Shown one piece after another: positions 42,864-50,076 of a DNA stretch of 64,000 bases. The notes under the pieces are model-generated. The model was not told the origin of the DNA. It searched no databases and saw nothing but the letters and a program-made list of their open reading frames with translations. How positions within the stretch are numbered: position 1 is the first letter of the stretch; each line of letters starts with the position of its first letter. This stretch comes from Actinoplanes sp. NBC_00393. Its GTDB lineage: Bacteria > Actinomycetota > Actinomycetes > Mycobacteriales > Micromonosporaceae. The stretch spans positions 958,501 to 1,022,500 of the forward strand of contig NZ_CP107942.1 in assembly GCF_036053395.1 (NCBI RefSeq), read 5' to 3'. A program made the translations under genes and the position numbers.

Positions 42864-43522
42864 TGACCATCCGTGTGCTGATCGCCGACGACCATCCGGT
42901 GTTCCGGCGTGGCCTGCGAGCCGCGCTGGGCGCCGCGGCGGACATCGAGGTGGCCGGCGAAGCCGTCGACGGCCCGTCCGCGGTGACCGCCGCCGTGGAA
43001 CTGGCGGTCGACGTGGTGCTGATGGATCTGCACGTGCCCGGCACGACCGGTATCGACGCGACGCGGGAGCTGGCGCTCCGGGCACCCGGCGTCGCGGTGC
43101 TCGTACTCACCATGCTGGACAACGACGAGTCCCTGTTCACCGCCATGCGGGCCGGGGCCCGCGGCTATCTGGTGAAGGGCGCCGACGAGGCGCGCATCAT
43201 CCGGTCGATCCGCGCGGTCGTGGCCGGCGACCTGCTGCTGGGCCCCGGCGTCGCCGAACGGGCGCTGGCGTACTTCGCCAGGTCTGCGTCCGGGCACCGC
43301 GCGGCACGCCCGTTCCCCGAGCTCACCGATCGGGAGGTGGAGGTTCTGGAGCTGATCGCCGAAGGGCTCCCGAACAACGCCATCGCGCTGCGGCTGCACC
43401 TGTCGGCCAAGACGGTCCGCAACCATGTGTCGGCCGTGTTCGCCAAACTTCACGTCGAGCACCGGTCGGAAGCGATTGTCCGGGCCCGGCGGGCCGGCCT
43501 CGGTAAAGTTTCCTTGGAATAG
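42860..43522 (+). CDS. NarL/FixJ-family response regulator
   Basis: The 220-residue protein has a receiver domain (about 1-120) with LIADDHPVFRRGL, the phospho-acceptor Asp near residue 56 in DVVLMDLHVPG, and the conserved Lys in GYLVKGAD. A LuxR-type helix-turn-helix (about 150-210) reads LTDREVEVLELIAEGLPNNAIALRL and KTVRNHVSAVFAKL. Phosphorylation by the upstream kinase should promote DNA binding. The start is ATG at 42860 or 42863, overlapping the kinase stop. Targets are not known; autoregulation of the 40.1-kb operon and control of the following reductase are possible. Confidence 0.93.
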   Translation: MMTIRVLIADDHPVFRRGLRAALGAAADIEVAGEAVDGPSAVTAAVELAVDVVLMDLHVPGTTGIDATRELALRAPGVAVLVLTMLDNDESLFTAMRAGARGYLVKGADEARIIRSIRAVVAGDLLLGPGVAERALAYFARSASGHRAARPFPELTDREVEVLELIAEGLPNNAIALRLHLSAKTVRNHVSAVFAKLHVEHRSEAIVRARRAGLGKVSLE

Positions 43523-43523
43523 C

Positions 43524-43554
43524 TTGACCTGGAGCGCGCTCCAGCAACCAGGCT
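43524..43554 (+). promoter_or_regulatory. MerR-type promoter with 19-bp spacer and perfect dyad
   Basis: -35 TTGACC (43524-43529) and -10 CAGGCT (43549-43554) are 19 bp apart. The spacer carries the perfect 16-bp palindrome CTGGAGCGCGCTCCAG (43529-43544). This is the geometry used by MerR-family activators, which untwist over-long spacers. The ATG of the aldo-keto reductase follows the -10 by seven bases, implying a leaderless message. Confidence 0.75.
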
Positions 43555-43561
43555 CTACCGC

Positions 43562-44506
43562 ATGGCAACGGAGATTTCGATCGTCCTCGGCGCGCTGGCC
43601 TTCGGCACCCGGGTGGACGAGGCACAGTCGTTCGATCTGCTCGACCAGTTCACCGGGCTCGGCGGGGAGTGGATCGACACGGCGAACAACTACAGCTGGT
43701 GGCTGCATGACAGCGGCCTCGGCGGGCAGGGCGAGACGGTCATCGGCAACTGGCTGGCCAAGCGGCCCGGCATGCGGGAGCGGATCCGGCTGAGCACCAA
43801 GGGCGGCGCGGAGCCGACCGTCCCGAACGGGTACCCGGAACACATCGAGGGACTGTCCGGGCCGGCGCTGCGCAACGCGCTGGCCGGCAGCCTGGAGCGG
43901 CTGCAGGTGGAGTCGGTGGATCTGTACTGGGCGCACGTCGAGGACCGGTCGGTGTCGCTGGAGGAGACGGTGGAGACGCTCGGCGGGTTCGTCGCGGACG
44001 GGCGGGTGGCGCGGCTGGGCGCGTCGAACCACCCGGCGTGGCGGGTCGCGCAGGCCCGGGCGATCGCCGCGCAGCGGGGGCTGGCCGGGTACTCGGCGAT
44101 GCAGCTGCGCTGGTCGTACCTGCAGCCGTTGCCGGGGGCGGCGCTGCCGCAGAGCGGGCACGTGCACGCGTCGCCGGAGACGTTCGACTACGTGGCGTCC
44201 ACCGAGGGGATGCGGCTGTGGGCGTACAACACGCTGATCGACGGCGGGTACACCCGGGCGGACCGGCCGCTGCCGGAGGCGTACGCCCATCCCGGCACCG
44301 CCCGGCGCCTGGCGGTGCTGGACGAGGTGGTTGCGGAGACCGGCGCGACCCGCAACCAGGTGGTGCTGGCGTGGATCGCCGGCGGGCCGGTGCCGGTGTC
44401 GCCGATCGTGGGGGTGACCACGGCCGCCCAGATCAGCGAGGCGCTCGGTGCCCGCGACGTGCGGCTCACCGCCGGGCAGCGGGCCCGGCTGGACGCCGCG
44501 GCGTAG
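43562..44506 (+). CDS. aldo-keto reductase
   Basis: This 314-residue TIM-barrel oxidoreductase uses NADPH to reduce carbonyls. The catalytic tetrad can be placed: Asp and Tyr in WIDTANNYSWW, Lys in RLSTKGGAEPT, and His in VDLYWAHVEDRSV. The C-terminal cofactor-binding loop reads SPIVGVTTAAQISEAL. The substrate is unknown. Control by a MerR-type promoter immediately upstream suggests induction by an electrophile or other toxic small molecule, and the merR gene at 39.5 kb is a candidate regulator. The frame is followed after about 50 bp by a GH32-like gene on the same strand. Confidence 0.92.
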   Translation: MATEISIVLGALAFGTRVDEAQSFDLLDQFTGLGGEWIDTANNYSWWLHDSGLGGQGETVIGNWLAKRPGMRERIRLSTKGGAEPTVPNGYPEHIEGLSGPALRNALAGSLERLQVESVDLYWAHVEDRSVSLEETVETLGGFVADGRVARLGASNHPAWRVAQARAIAAQRGLAGYSAMQLRWSYLQPLPGAALPQSGHVHASPETFDYVASTEGMRLWAYNTLIDGGYTRADRPLPEAYAHPGTARRLAVLDEVVAETGATRNQVVLAWIAGGPVPVSPIVGVTTAAQISEALGARDVRLTAGQRARLDAAA

Positions 44507-44559
44507 AACGGCACGGCGCGCGGGGTGGTGGAAAACCGCCGGTGATGCTACGCAGAGGC

Positions 44560-45639
44560 ATGGAACCCGCACCGCGCGTTTCGGGCCTGCGGCCCCGCCT
44601 GCATTTCACCCCGCGCGCCGGCCGGGTCGGCGACCTGTTCGGCGTCCTGACCACCGCCGGGCAGTATCACGTCTACTACGAGCACCACCCGGACGACGGC
44701 GGGGTTGCCGGCTGGGGGTTCGCCACCTCCGACGACCTGGTGATCTGGACCGAGCAGCAGGTCGTGCCGCCGCCCGCGGAACCGCATTGCGGCGCCGTCG
44801 TGGCGGGGCCGGGCGGGCCGGTGCTGTTCTTCGCGCGTACCGATGGGGTGGTGTTGCGGGCCGGCTGGGGCACCGGCCCGGCCGAGCCGATCATCGCCGG
44901 CCCGCCGGACGGCATGGCCGGGTTGTGCGATCCCTACGTCTTCCCGGCCGCGGACGGCTGGCGCATGCTGCTCGGCGCGCGGCGCAGCGGAGAGGCCGGC
45001 GCGGTGCTGCAGTACCGCTCCGACGACCTGCTGACCTGGACCTACGACGGCATCCTGATCTCCGGCTCGCCGTGGGGCTGCCCGCGGCTGTTCGCCCTGG
45101 ACGGCGCGTGGGTGCTGATGGTCACCGAGGGCGCCGAGGAGACGTACGCCATCGGCTCCTATGACGGCCGCGGCTTCACCGCCCAGAGTTGGGGAGTGTT
45201 CGGCCGGGGCCGGCTCGGCCCCGCCGCGACCTTCCTGGATGCCGCCGGGCGCCGCTGCGCGCTTGCTCAGCTCGGCGAGGATGCGGCCCCGCCCGGGTCG
45301 GCCTGGGCGGGAACATTCAGCCTGCCATGGATTCTTTCGGTACGCGGTGAGCGCTTGATCGCCAGTCCGCATCCGCACCTCGACCACTACCTGATCAACG
45401 GGCAGACCGGTCTGTCGGCGTTCGGGGGAGAGGTACGCGACCAGGGTGAACTGATCCTGCGGATGCCCGCCGGTGGGGAGACCCTGGTGCTCACCGACGC
45501 CGACATCGTCGAGGTGACCGTCGAGGGGGTGAGCGGTCTCGGCGCGGCCCGCCGTCCCGCCCCGGGCCCGGCCGGCGTACGGGTGGGCCGGTTTGCCGGT
45601 GGGGCGGGCGGGAACTCCATGGGGCATGCCTGGACGTGA
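44560..45639 (+). CDS. GH32-like five-bladed beta-propeller protein, acid/base Glu apparently lost
   Basis: The 359-residue protein follows the layout of fructan/sucrose hydrolases (GH32). The opening LHFTPRAGRVGDLFGVL aligns with HFTPxxGWMNDPNG, keeping the nucleophile Asp (D25), and YHVYYEHHPDD aligns with YHLFYQYNP. GLCDPYVF keeps the RDP Asp (D124), although its Arg is Cys. WGCPRLF aligns with the ECP motif but has Gly at the acid/base Glu position (G173). The C-terminal beta-sandwich is short. Without that Glu, normal hydrolysis is unlikely; it could bind sugars or use another mechanism. Start candidates are 44542, 44545 and 44560; AGAGG precedes the last. The stop overlaps the chaB start. 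Confidence 0.7.
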   Translation: MEPAPRVSGLRPRLHFTPRAGRVGDLFGVLTTAGQYHVYYEHHPDDGGVAGWGFATSDDLVIWTEQQVVPPPAEPHCGAVVAGPGGPVLFFARTDGVVLRAGWGTGPAEPIIAGPPDGMAGLCDPYVFPAADGWRMLLGARRSGEAGAVLQYRSDDLLTWTYDGILISGSPWGCPRLFALDGAWVLMVTEGAEETYAIGSYDGRGFTAQSWGVFGRGRLGPAATFLDAAGRRCALAQLGEDAAPPGSAWAGTFSLPWILSVRGERLIASPHPHLDHYLINGQTGLSAFGGEVRDQGELILRMPAGGETLVLTDADIVEVTVEGVSGLGAARRPAPGPAGVRVGRFAGGAGGNSMGHAWT

Positions 45640-46021
45640 CGAACTGCCGGAAACCCTGAAGCGGTCGCCGAAGAAGGCGCAGGACACCTTCGTCAAGACC
45701 CACGACTCCGCGGTCGAGCAGTACGGCGAGGGTGAACGCGCCCACCGCACCGCGTTCTCGGCCGTGAAGCACTCGTTCGAGAAGGTCGGCGACCACTGGG
45801 AACCGAAACAGGAGAAGGGGCCCAGCGACGCCAAGGCCGCCGGTGGCCGGGACACGAGCGCGCCGACGGCGGGCGGCGTGGACGCCAACGCCAGCAAGGA
45901 GCACTTGCTGGGTCTGGCGAAACGGCTGGACATCTCGGGCCGGTCCAGGATGACCAAGCCTGAGCTGGTCGAGGCGATCCAGAAGGCCAACGACCGGGAG
46001 ACGCGGCGCGCCCGTGGCTGA
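45626..46021 (+). CDS. ChaB-family protein with C-terminal Rho-N-like domain
   Basis: This 131-residue protein begins MPGRDELPETLKRSPKKAQDTF, the canonical ChaB fold N-terminus. H-D-S-A-V-E-Q-Y and AHRTAFSAVKHSFEKVGDHW follow. After a linker, residues about 92-127 (KEHLLGLAKRLDISGRSRMTKPELVEAIQKAN) look like the Rho N-terminal/SAP-like helical domain that binds nucleic acid. ChaB was first linked to cation transport regulation, but its function in actinomycetes is unclear. The start lies inside the end of the GH32-like gene (14-base overlap), and the DUF1810 gene overlaps its end, so three genes are tightly packed. Confidence 0.88.
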   Translation: MPGRDELPETLKRSPKKAQDTFVKTHDSAVEQYGEGERAHRTAFSAVKHSFEKVGDHWEPKQEKGPSDAKAAGGRDTSAPTAGGVDANASKEHLLGLAKRLDISGRSRMTKPELVEAIQKANDRETRRARG

Positions 46022-46427
46022 TCTGGACCGATTCGTCAGCGCCCAGCAGGGCGTCCACGAGCAGGCGCTGAGCGAGCTGCTCGCCGGGAGCAAGCGCAGC
46101 CACTGGATGTGGTTCATCTTTCCGCAGCTCGCCGGGCTCGGCTCCAGCCCCACCGCCCAGCGGTACGCGATCCGTGACCTGGCCGAGGCCCGCGCCTACC
46201 TGGCCCATCCGGTGCTCGGCCCGCGCCTGGCCGAGTGCTGCGCGGCGCTGCTCAAGCATTCCGGGCGGACCGCCGAGCAGATCCTCGGCTACCCCGACGA
46301 CCTGAAGCTGCGCAGCTCGATGACGCTGTTCGCCCGGGCCGCGGACGACCCGGCGCTGTTCCAGCAGGTGCTCGACCGGTATTACGACGGCCCGGACCAG
46401 CGCACATTGGACCTGCTCGACCGCTAG
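46014..46427 (+). CDS. DUF1810-family protein
   Basis: This 137-residue protein shows the DUF1810 signature: DLDRFVSAQ near the start, KRSHWMWFIFPQLAGLG (about 27-43), SSPTAQRYAIRDLAEARAYL and HPVLGPRLAEC. Family members are about 140 residues and are calpastatin-like helical proteins of unknown function, although the IFPQ motif is very conserved. The GTG at 46014 overlaps the chaB stop by eight bases. Its own TAG stop (46425-46427) forms the first three bases of the -10 box of the next gene, so termination and promoter are interleaved. Confidence 0.88.
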   Translation: MADLDRFVSAQQGVHEQALSELLAGSKRSHWMWFIFPQLAGLGSSPTAQRYAIRDLAEARAYLAHPVLGPRLAECCAALLKHSGRTAEQILGYPDDLKLRSSMTLFARAADDPALFQQVLDRYYDGPDQRTLDLLDR

Positions 46428-46430
46428 GGT
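46425..46430 (+). promoter_or_regulatory. leaderless -10 box embedded in the DUF1810 stop codon
   Basis: TAGGGT at 46425-46430 includes the TAG stop of the upstream gene and lies eight bases before the ATG at 46439, which has no ribosome-binding site. Confidence 0.5.
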
Positions 46431-46438
46431 CTCTGATC

Positions 46439-47170
46439 ATGAAGCTGCGTGAGGACGAGGTGCGGATCCCGGCGCCCGACTGCGAGATCCGGACGATCGT
46501 AATCCGCCCGGCCGGCGACGAGCCGCTGCCCGGGGTGCTGCTCTACACCGACATCTTCCAGCTCACCGAGTCCACGTTGCGCACGGTGCGGCGGCTCGCG
46601 TCGTACGGGTTCGTGGTCGCCGTACCGGAGATCTATCCGCGTACCGAACTGGCCGGGGTCGCCCTGGAGTTCGACGACGCCGGCAAGGCCGCGGGCCTGG
46701 CCGGTGCGGCCGCGACCACGACCGCGCACTTCGACACCGACCGCGTCGCGGTGCTCGACTTCCTGGAACAGCGCGCGGATGTGGCCGGGCTCTACGCCGC
46801 CGGCTTCTGCATCGGCGGGCACCTGGCGTTCCGGGCCGCCTTCGACCCGCGGGTCGCCGCCACCGTCTGCTTCTACCCGACCGGCCTGCACAGCGGCTCG
46901 CTGGGCGCCGACGACCCGGGTTCGCTGGCCCGGGCCGCCGACATCACCGGCCGGCTGATGGTCGTCTTCGGCTCCCGCGACCCGCACGTCCCGGCTGAGG
47001 CCCGGCTGCAGACGATCTCCGCCCTGTACGCGGCCGGTCTGGACGACCTGGAGCTGCACGTCTATCAGGGTGGTGAGCACGCATTCATGCGTGACATCGG
47101 GCTGCGCCACGACCCGGTCCTGACGGACCTGGCCCTGACCGAGGCCGTCTCCTTCTTCCAGGGCCGCTAA
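46439..47170 (+). CDS. dienelactone hydrolase family protein
   Basis: This 243-residue alpha/beta hydrolase has the DLH features: LLYTDIFQLTESTLRTVRRLA at the start of the fold, the Cys nucleophile in AAGFCIGGHLAF, an acid in VFGSRDPHVPAEA and His in QGGEHAFMRD. True dienelactone hydrolases open the lactone ring in chlorocatechol degradation. Most homologues have other ester or lactone substrates, and there is no catechol pathway nearby. It starts at ATG 46439 from a likely leaderless promoter and is the last gene before a long non-coding repeat region. Confidence 0.88.
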   Translation: MKLREDEVRIPAPDCEIRTIVIRPAGDEPLPGVLLYTDIFQLTESTLRTVRRLASYGFVVAVPEIYPRTELAGVALEFDDAGKAAGLAGAAATTTAHFDTDRVAVLDFLEQRADVAGLYAAGFCIGGHLAFRAAFDPRVAATVCFYPTGLHSGSLGADDPGSLARAADITGRLMVVFGSRDPHVPAEARLQTISALYAAGLDDLELHVYQGGEHAFMRDIGLRHDPVLTDLALTEAVSFFQGR

Positions 47171-47480
47171 CCCACCCTTCCGCCCACCCACCGCCCGCTG
47201 GCCGCTGGCTGCCCATCGTCCGCCGCCCGCTAGCTGCTGGCGGCCCATTGTTCGCCGTCCGCCGCCGTTCGCGGCCTGCCGCCGTTCGCGGCCTGCCGCC
47301 ACCGCCCGGTGGGCGCCGCCCGCTGGCGGCCAACCGCCCACCCAAGGGCTGTCTGCTGGCTGCCCACCGCCCAACGGCTGCTCGCTGGCTGCCCACCGCC
47401 CGCTGGCCACCGGTCGCTTGCCCGCCCGTCGCGCTCCGCCTGCTGGTAGCCCATCCGCGGGCGATCTTGGGCTGTCATCT
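47171..47480. repeat. degenerate GC-rich intergenic repeats
   Basis: Short, irregularly spaced repeats dominate, including CCGCTGGC, GCTGCCCA, GTTCGCGGCCTGCCGCC (two adjacent copies near 47266-47300) and CACCGCCC. There is no constant period. Frames on either strand encode only Arg/Pro/Gly-rich strings without features. No gene is seen. Confidence 0.65.
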
Positions 47481-47963
47481 GCGGCCGTTTATGTGGCTGA
47501 TCTGGTTGCGTGGTGGATTGGGTGCGCTATAGCCCACCCGATCCACCACAAGGATTAGATAGACCGAATGAAAGCCGCAAATCGTCGAAGTCGAGGCCCG
47601 CATTCTCGCCGCGACGAGCCGAGACACCCCGTTTGTCGCCACCCGAACGACTCAAGAATGGCGAAGACCGGGGCGGGCGCAAGGCGCCAAGATCGGCCAA
47701 TGCCTCGGCCGCCGGCGCCGCTTGGCCGACAGCGTCGGGCCGATTGGATTGGGCTGGCAGGGTTGAGCCGCCGGGGTTGGGCAAGTGGGGTCGGGTCGCT
47801 GGGGTCGGGCTGGTGAATCAGGCCGCTAGGGTTCGGCCGATGGCGATCGGGCGGGCGGGTGGGGGCGGGTCGGTGGTGTTGAGCCGGTGGTGTTCGGCCG
47901 GTGGTGATCAGCGGCCGCAACGGTGGGCTGCCGGGCAGCGCGACCGCCTCGGTGACGAGACGA
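47481..47963. other. non-coding stretch with one clear hairpin
   Basis: TGGTGGATTGGGT (47511-47523) and ACCCGATCCACCA (47536-47548) pair over 13 bp with one G-T pair; the loop holds GCTATAGC. It could be a terminator of the dienelactone hydrolase transcript. Downstream are short repeats such as GGTCGGG/GGGTTGG and GGTGGTG. No start with conserved-looking protein is visible on either strand; it may be a decayed gene or a repeat-generated gap. Confidence 0.45.
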
Positions 47964-48656
47964 TCAGAAGGGGCGGAAGTCGTCGAACGGAGGCTCGGAG
48001 ATCGAGTCCGGCAGCCGCACGGCCCGGCACCGGGGCACCATCTCGCCCGCCGGATCGTGGGCGACGGTCGTCAACGTGCCGCCGGTGAATGCGTCCGGCA
48101 GCGGCACCCAGCCCAGGTTCCGCTCGTAGTAACGGACTGCGCTGCGCACCGACGGCGTCCAGTCGTCGTCCAGGATGATCAGGCCGCCGGGCCGGACGAT
48201 CTTGCGGAGGAAGTAGAGGTCGACGAAGACCTCGTGGAAGCGGTGACTGCCGTCCACGAATGCCGCGTCCGCGACGACGCCCTCGGTGAGCAGCCGGGGC
48301 AGGGCCAGCGACGACGGTTCGGTGAGCAGCCGGGTGATCGTGTCCAGGCCGGCTGAGCGCAGCAGGTTCCAGCCGACGTTCGCGTACGCCCGCTCCTGGA
48401 ACGGATCGATCACGAAATGCCGGGCGCCGGAACCGGCGACGTGGACCAGGGCCTCGCCGATGGCCAGCGCGGAACTGCCGTAGGCCAGGCCGACCTCGAC
48501 GACGGTCCGGGCGTTCTCGGCGATCAGCAGGTCCCGGACCAGGTCGCAGTCGCCGGCGGGCAGGGTGACGACCTCGAAGTCGAGCTCCGGGCCACGCGTC
48601 CAGCCGGGGCCGTCCTGCGCCAGGCGGTGACGGGCCTCGCGTACCCGGCCGATCAT
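47964..48656 (-). CDS. class I SAM-dependent methyltransferase (sugar O-MT/CmcI-like)
   Basis: This 230-residue protein has a Rossmann-type SAM site with VVEVGLAYGSSALAIGEAL (motif I) and the acidic FVIDPFQERAY. It also has AAFVDGSHRFHEVFVDLYFLRKIVRPGGLIILDDDW, a DGxHxYxxxxxD pattern typical of methyltransferases in the CmcI/O-methyltransferase group that use a metal and act on sugars or small molecules. The substrate is unknown. Its ATG overlaps the stop of the small upstream gene by four bases; with the GNAT gene they form a three-gene minus-strand operon. Confidence 0.85.
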   Translation of the reverse strand: MIGRVREARHRLAQDGPGWTRGPELDFEVVTLPAGDCDLVRDLLIAENARTVVEVGLAYGSSALAIGEALVHVAGSGARHFVIDPFQERAYANVGWNLLRSAGLDTITRLLTEPSSLALPRLLTEGVVADAAFVDGSHRFHEVFVDLYFLRKIVRPGGLIILDDDWTPSVRSAVRYYERNLGWVPLPDAFTGGTLTTVAHDPAGEMVPRCRAVRLPDSISEPPFDDFRPF

Positions 48657-48940
48657 TCGAGCCCGCTCGCCATGACGAGGACCTCGGTGAACTGCCGCCA
48701 GCCCGGCTCGGCCGGGAACTCCTCGCCGCGGTTGCGGTACACCCACGGCAGCGACGTCACCGACTCCTGCGCGGCGGCGAGGAACGACTCGAGGCTGTGG
48801 TTCTCCCACGCGCCGGGGTGCGCGCGCAGGTCGGCCAGCATCCGGCCGATCACGTCGGCGACATCGTCCGCGGTCTCCACCCGCTCGACCGTCTCCGGTG
48901 GGACGGCGGCGAAACGTCCGGTCTCATATGCGTCGGTCAT
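48653..48940 (-). CDS. small conserved protein (DUF7660-like)
   Basis: This 95-residue protein has an N-terminal V-E-T-A-D-D-V-A helix. A region W-E-N-H-S-L-E-S-F-L-A-A (about 45-56) and V-Y-R-N-R-G-E, with a final W-R-Q-F-x-E-V-L-V-M-A helix, follow. This pattern (WENxxLxxFLxAx...YxNxG...PxWxxxxxxLxAA) matches a small family widespread in actinobacteria that I recall as DUF7660; its function is unknown. It lies between the GNAT and methyltransferase genes, 12 bp from the former and overlapping the latter by four bases. The ATG has no strong ribosome-binding site. Confidence 0.7.
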   Translation of the reverse strand: MTDAYETGRFAAVPPETVERVETADDVADVIGRMLADLRAHPGAWENHSLESFLAAAQESVTSLPWVYRNRGEEFPAEPGWRQFTEVLVMASGLE

Positions 48941-48952
48941 CCATCGATGATG

Positions 48953-49600
48953 CTATGCGCCGGCCGGCAGCATCAGCGCCTCCGCGCCGACCGGGCGGAA
49001 CCCGGCGGCCTGGAAGACCCGCACGCTGCGGGCATTGCCGGGGGACTGCTGGGCCCAGACCTGGGAACCTTCCGGTACGAGATGACGCGCGGCAACCGCC
49101 AACTTCCGGCCGAGCCCGCGGTGGCGCTGCCCGTCCGCCACCTCGACGGAGGTCTCCCACCGCCCGGCCACGCCGCGGCCGAGCACCAGGACACCGCCGT
49201 CGGCCGCCCACACCCGCACGTCGTCGCGGCGCCGCCGGGCGTACCGGACCCGCGGGTGATCCGCCGACGTGATCTCGTCGAGGGCGACCGGCGGTGGCCC
49301 GGGCAGCGCGGTGGCCACGGTGAGCAGGTCGATCGCGTCCATCACCCGGCCGGTGCGGTCCAGCAGGGCGGAAAGGAACCGCGGGTGCATGCTCGCGGCC
49401 AGCGCGTCGCAGTCGGCGGTGGCCAGGGTGGCGTGCACCCAGGCCGGGTCCTCGTCGGTGAACACCACGGTGTGCGCGGTGAACGCGATCACCCCGGCGT
49501 CGCGGGGCGCCGCCTGCGGCACGACGGTGGTGCCGCCGTCCGCCGGCGGGAACCGCCCGTCGGCGACGTCGTCGAGGATCTCTGCGAGTGTCTGTCCCAT
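48953..49600 (-). CDS. GNAT-family N-acetyltransferase
   Basis: The protein has 215 residues. The first 120 form an extra N-terminal part with DPAWVHATLATADCDALAASMHPRFLSALLDRTGR. The GNAT domain is C-terminal, with EVADGQRHRGLGRKLAVAARHLV (motif A, R/Q-x-x-G-x-G/A) and AQQSPGNARSVRVFQAAGFRPVG. Such enzymes transfer an acetyl group from acetyl-CoA to an amine; the target is unknown. The ATG at 49600 was chosen by conservation of MGQTLAEILDDVA; it is the first gene of the minus-strand operon and diverges from a DacB remnant. Confidence 0.87.
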   Translation of the reverse strand: MGQTLAEILDDVADGRFPPADGGTTVVPQAAPRDAGVIAFTAHTVVFTDEDPAWVHATLATADCDALAASMHPRFLSALLDRTGRVMDAIDLLTVATALPGPPPVALDEITSADHPRVRYARRRRDDVRVWAADGGVLVLGRGVAGRWETSVEVADGQRHRGLGRKLAVAARHLVPEGSQVWAQQSPGNARSVRVFQAAGFRPVGAEALMLPAGA

Positions 49601-49718
49601 ACCGACATCATCCGACGGGCGGGGTCGGGCGGTGATTCGCGGTGGTGGTGCGGGGGAGGGGACCGGGTCGTGTGACGATCGCGGCGCCCGTACCCCGCCC
49701 TGTTCTTGAGGATCAGCC

Positions 49719-50076
49719 ATGCGCCTCGCCTGCGCTTTCGTCGCGGCCTTCGTCCTGGCCGGCGCCCCGGCAGCCGCGGCGGACCCGCGGGCGGACACCG
49801 CGCTGACCGCCGAGCTGGACCGGATCCTGGCGGATCCGCGGCTGGCCGGCGCGACCGTCGCCGTGGACGCGCTCGCCCGGCTCGGTGCCGACCCGAAAGT
49901 GGTCACCCTGGGTGACGGATCGGCGTTGAGCCGGGGCAATTGGATCACCGCCCGGCAGCTCACCACCGTGCTGACCGCCACCCGCAAACGACCCTGGTTC
50001 CCGGACCTGCACGCCTCGCCGCCGGTGGCCGGCGACCCGGCCCCGCTGGTCGGCGGCACGCTGCGTGACCGGAAAG
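49719..50076 (+). pseudogene. D-alanyl-D-alanine carboxypeptidase (PBP4/DacB) remnant with internal deletion
   Basis: The ATG at 49719 opens a signal peptide (LACAFVAAFVLAGAPAAAA) and LDRILADPRLAGATVAV, the normal DacB N-terminus. It then continues directly with LGDGSALSRGNWITARQLT and RPWFPDLH...PVAGDPAPLVGGTLRDR, which in DacB lies near the C-terminus. Roughly 250-300 residues holding the SxxK, SxN and KTG active-site motifs are missing. The joined frame stays open through the next gene's region to about 50300, but without homology. This is a gene gutted by internal deletion. The winged-helix gene starts inside its end. Confidence 0.8.

Noticed and set aside
47555..47920. Minus-strand frame of about 120 codons in the 47.5-kb gap
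   Set aside because: Its translation is a Pro/Arg/Ser-rich string with no conserved features, no start signal, and it lies within repeat-like sequence.
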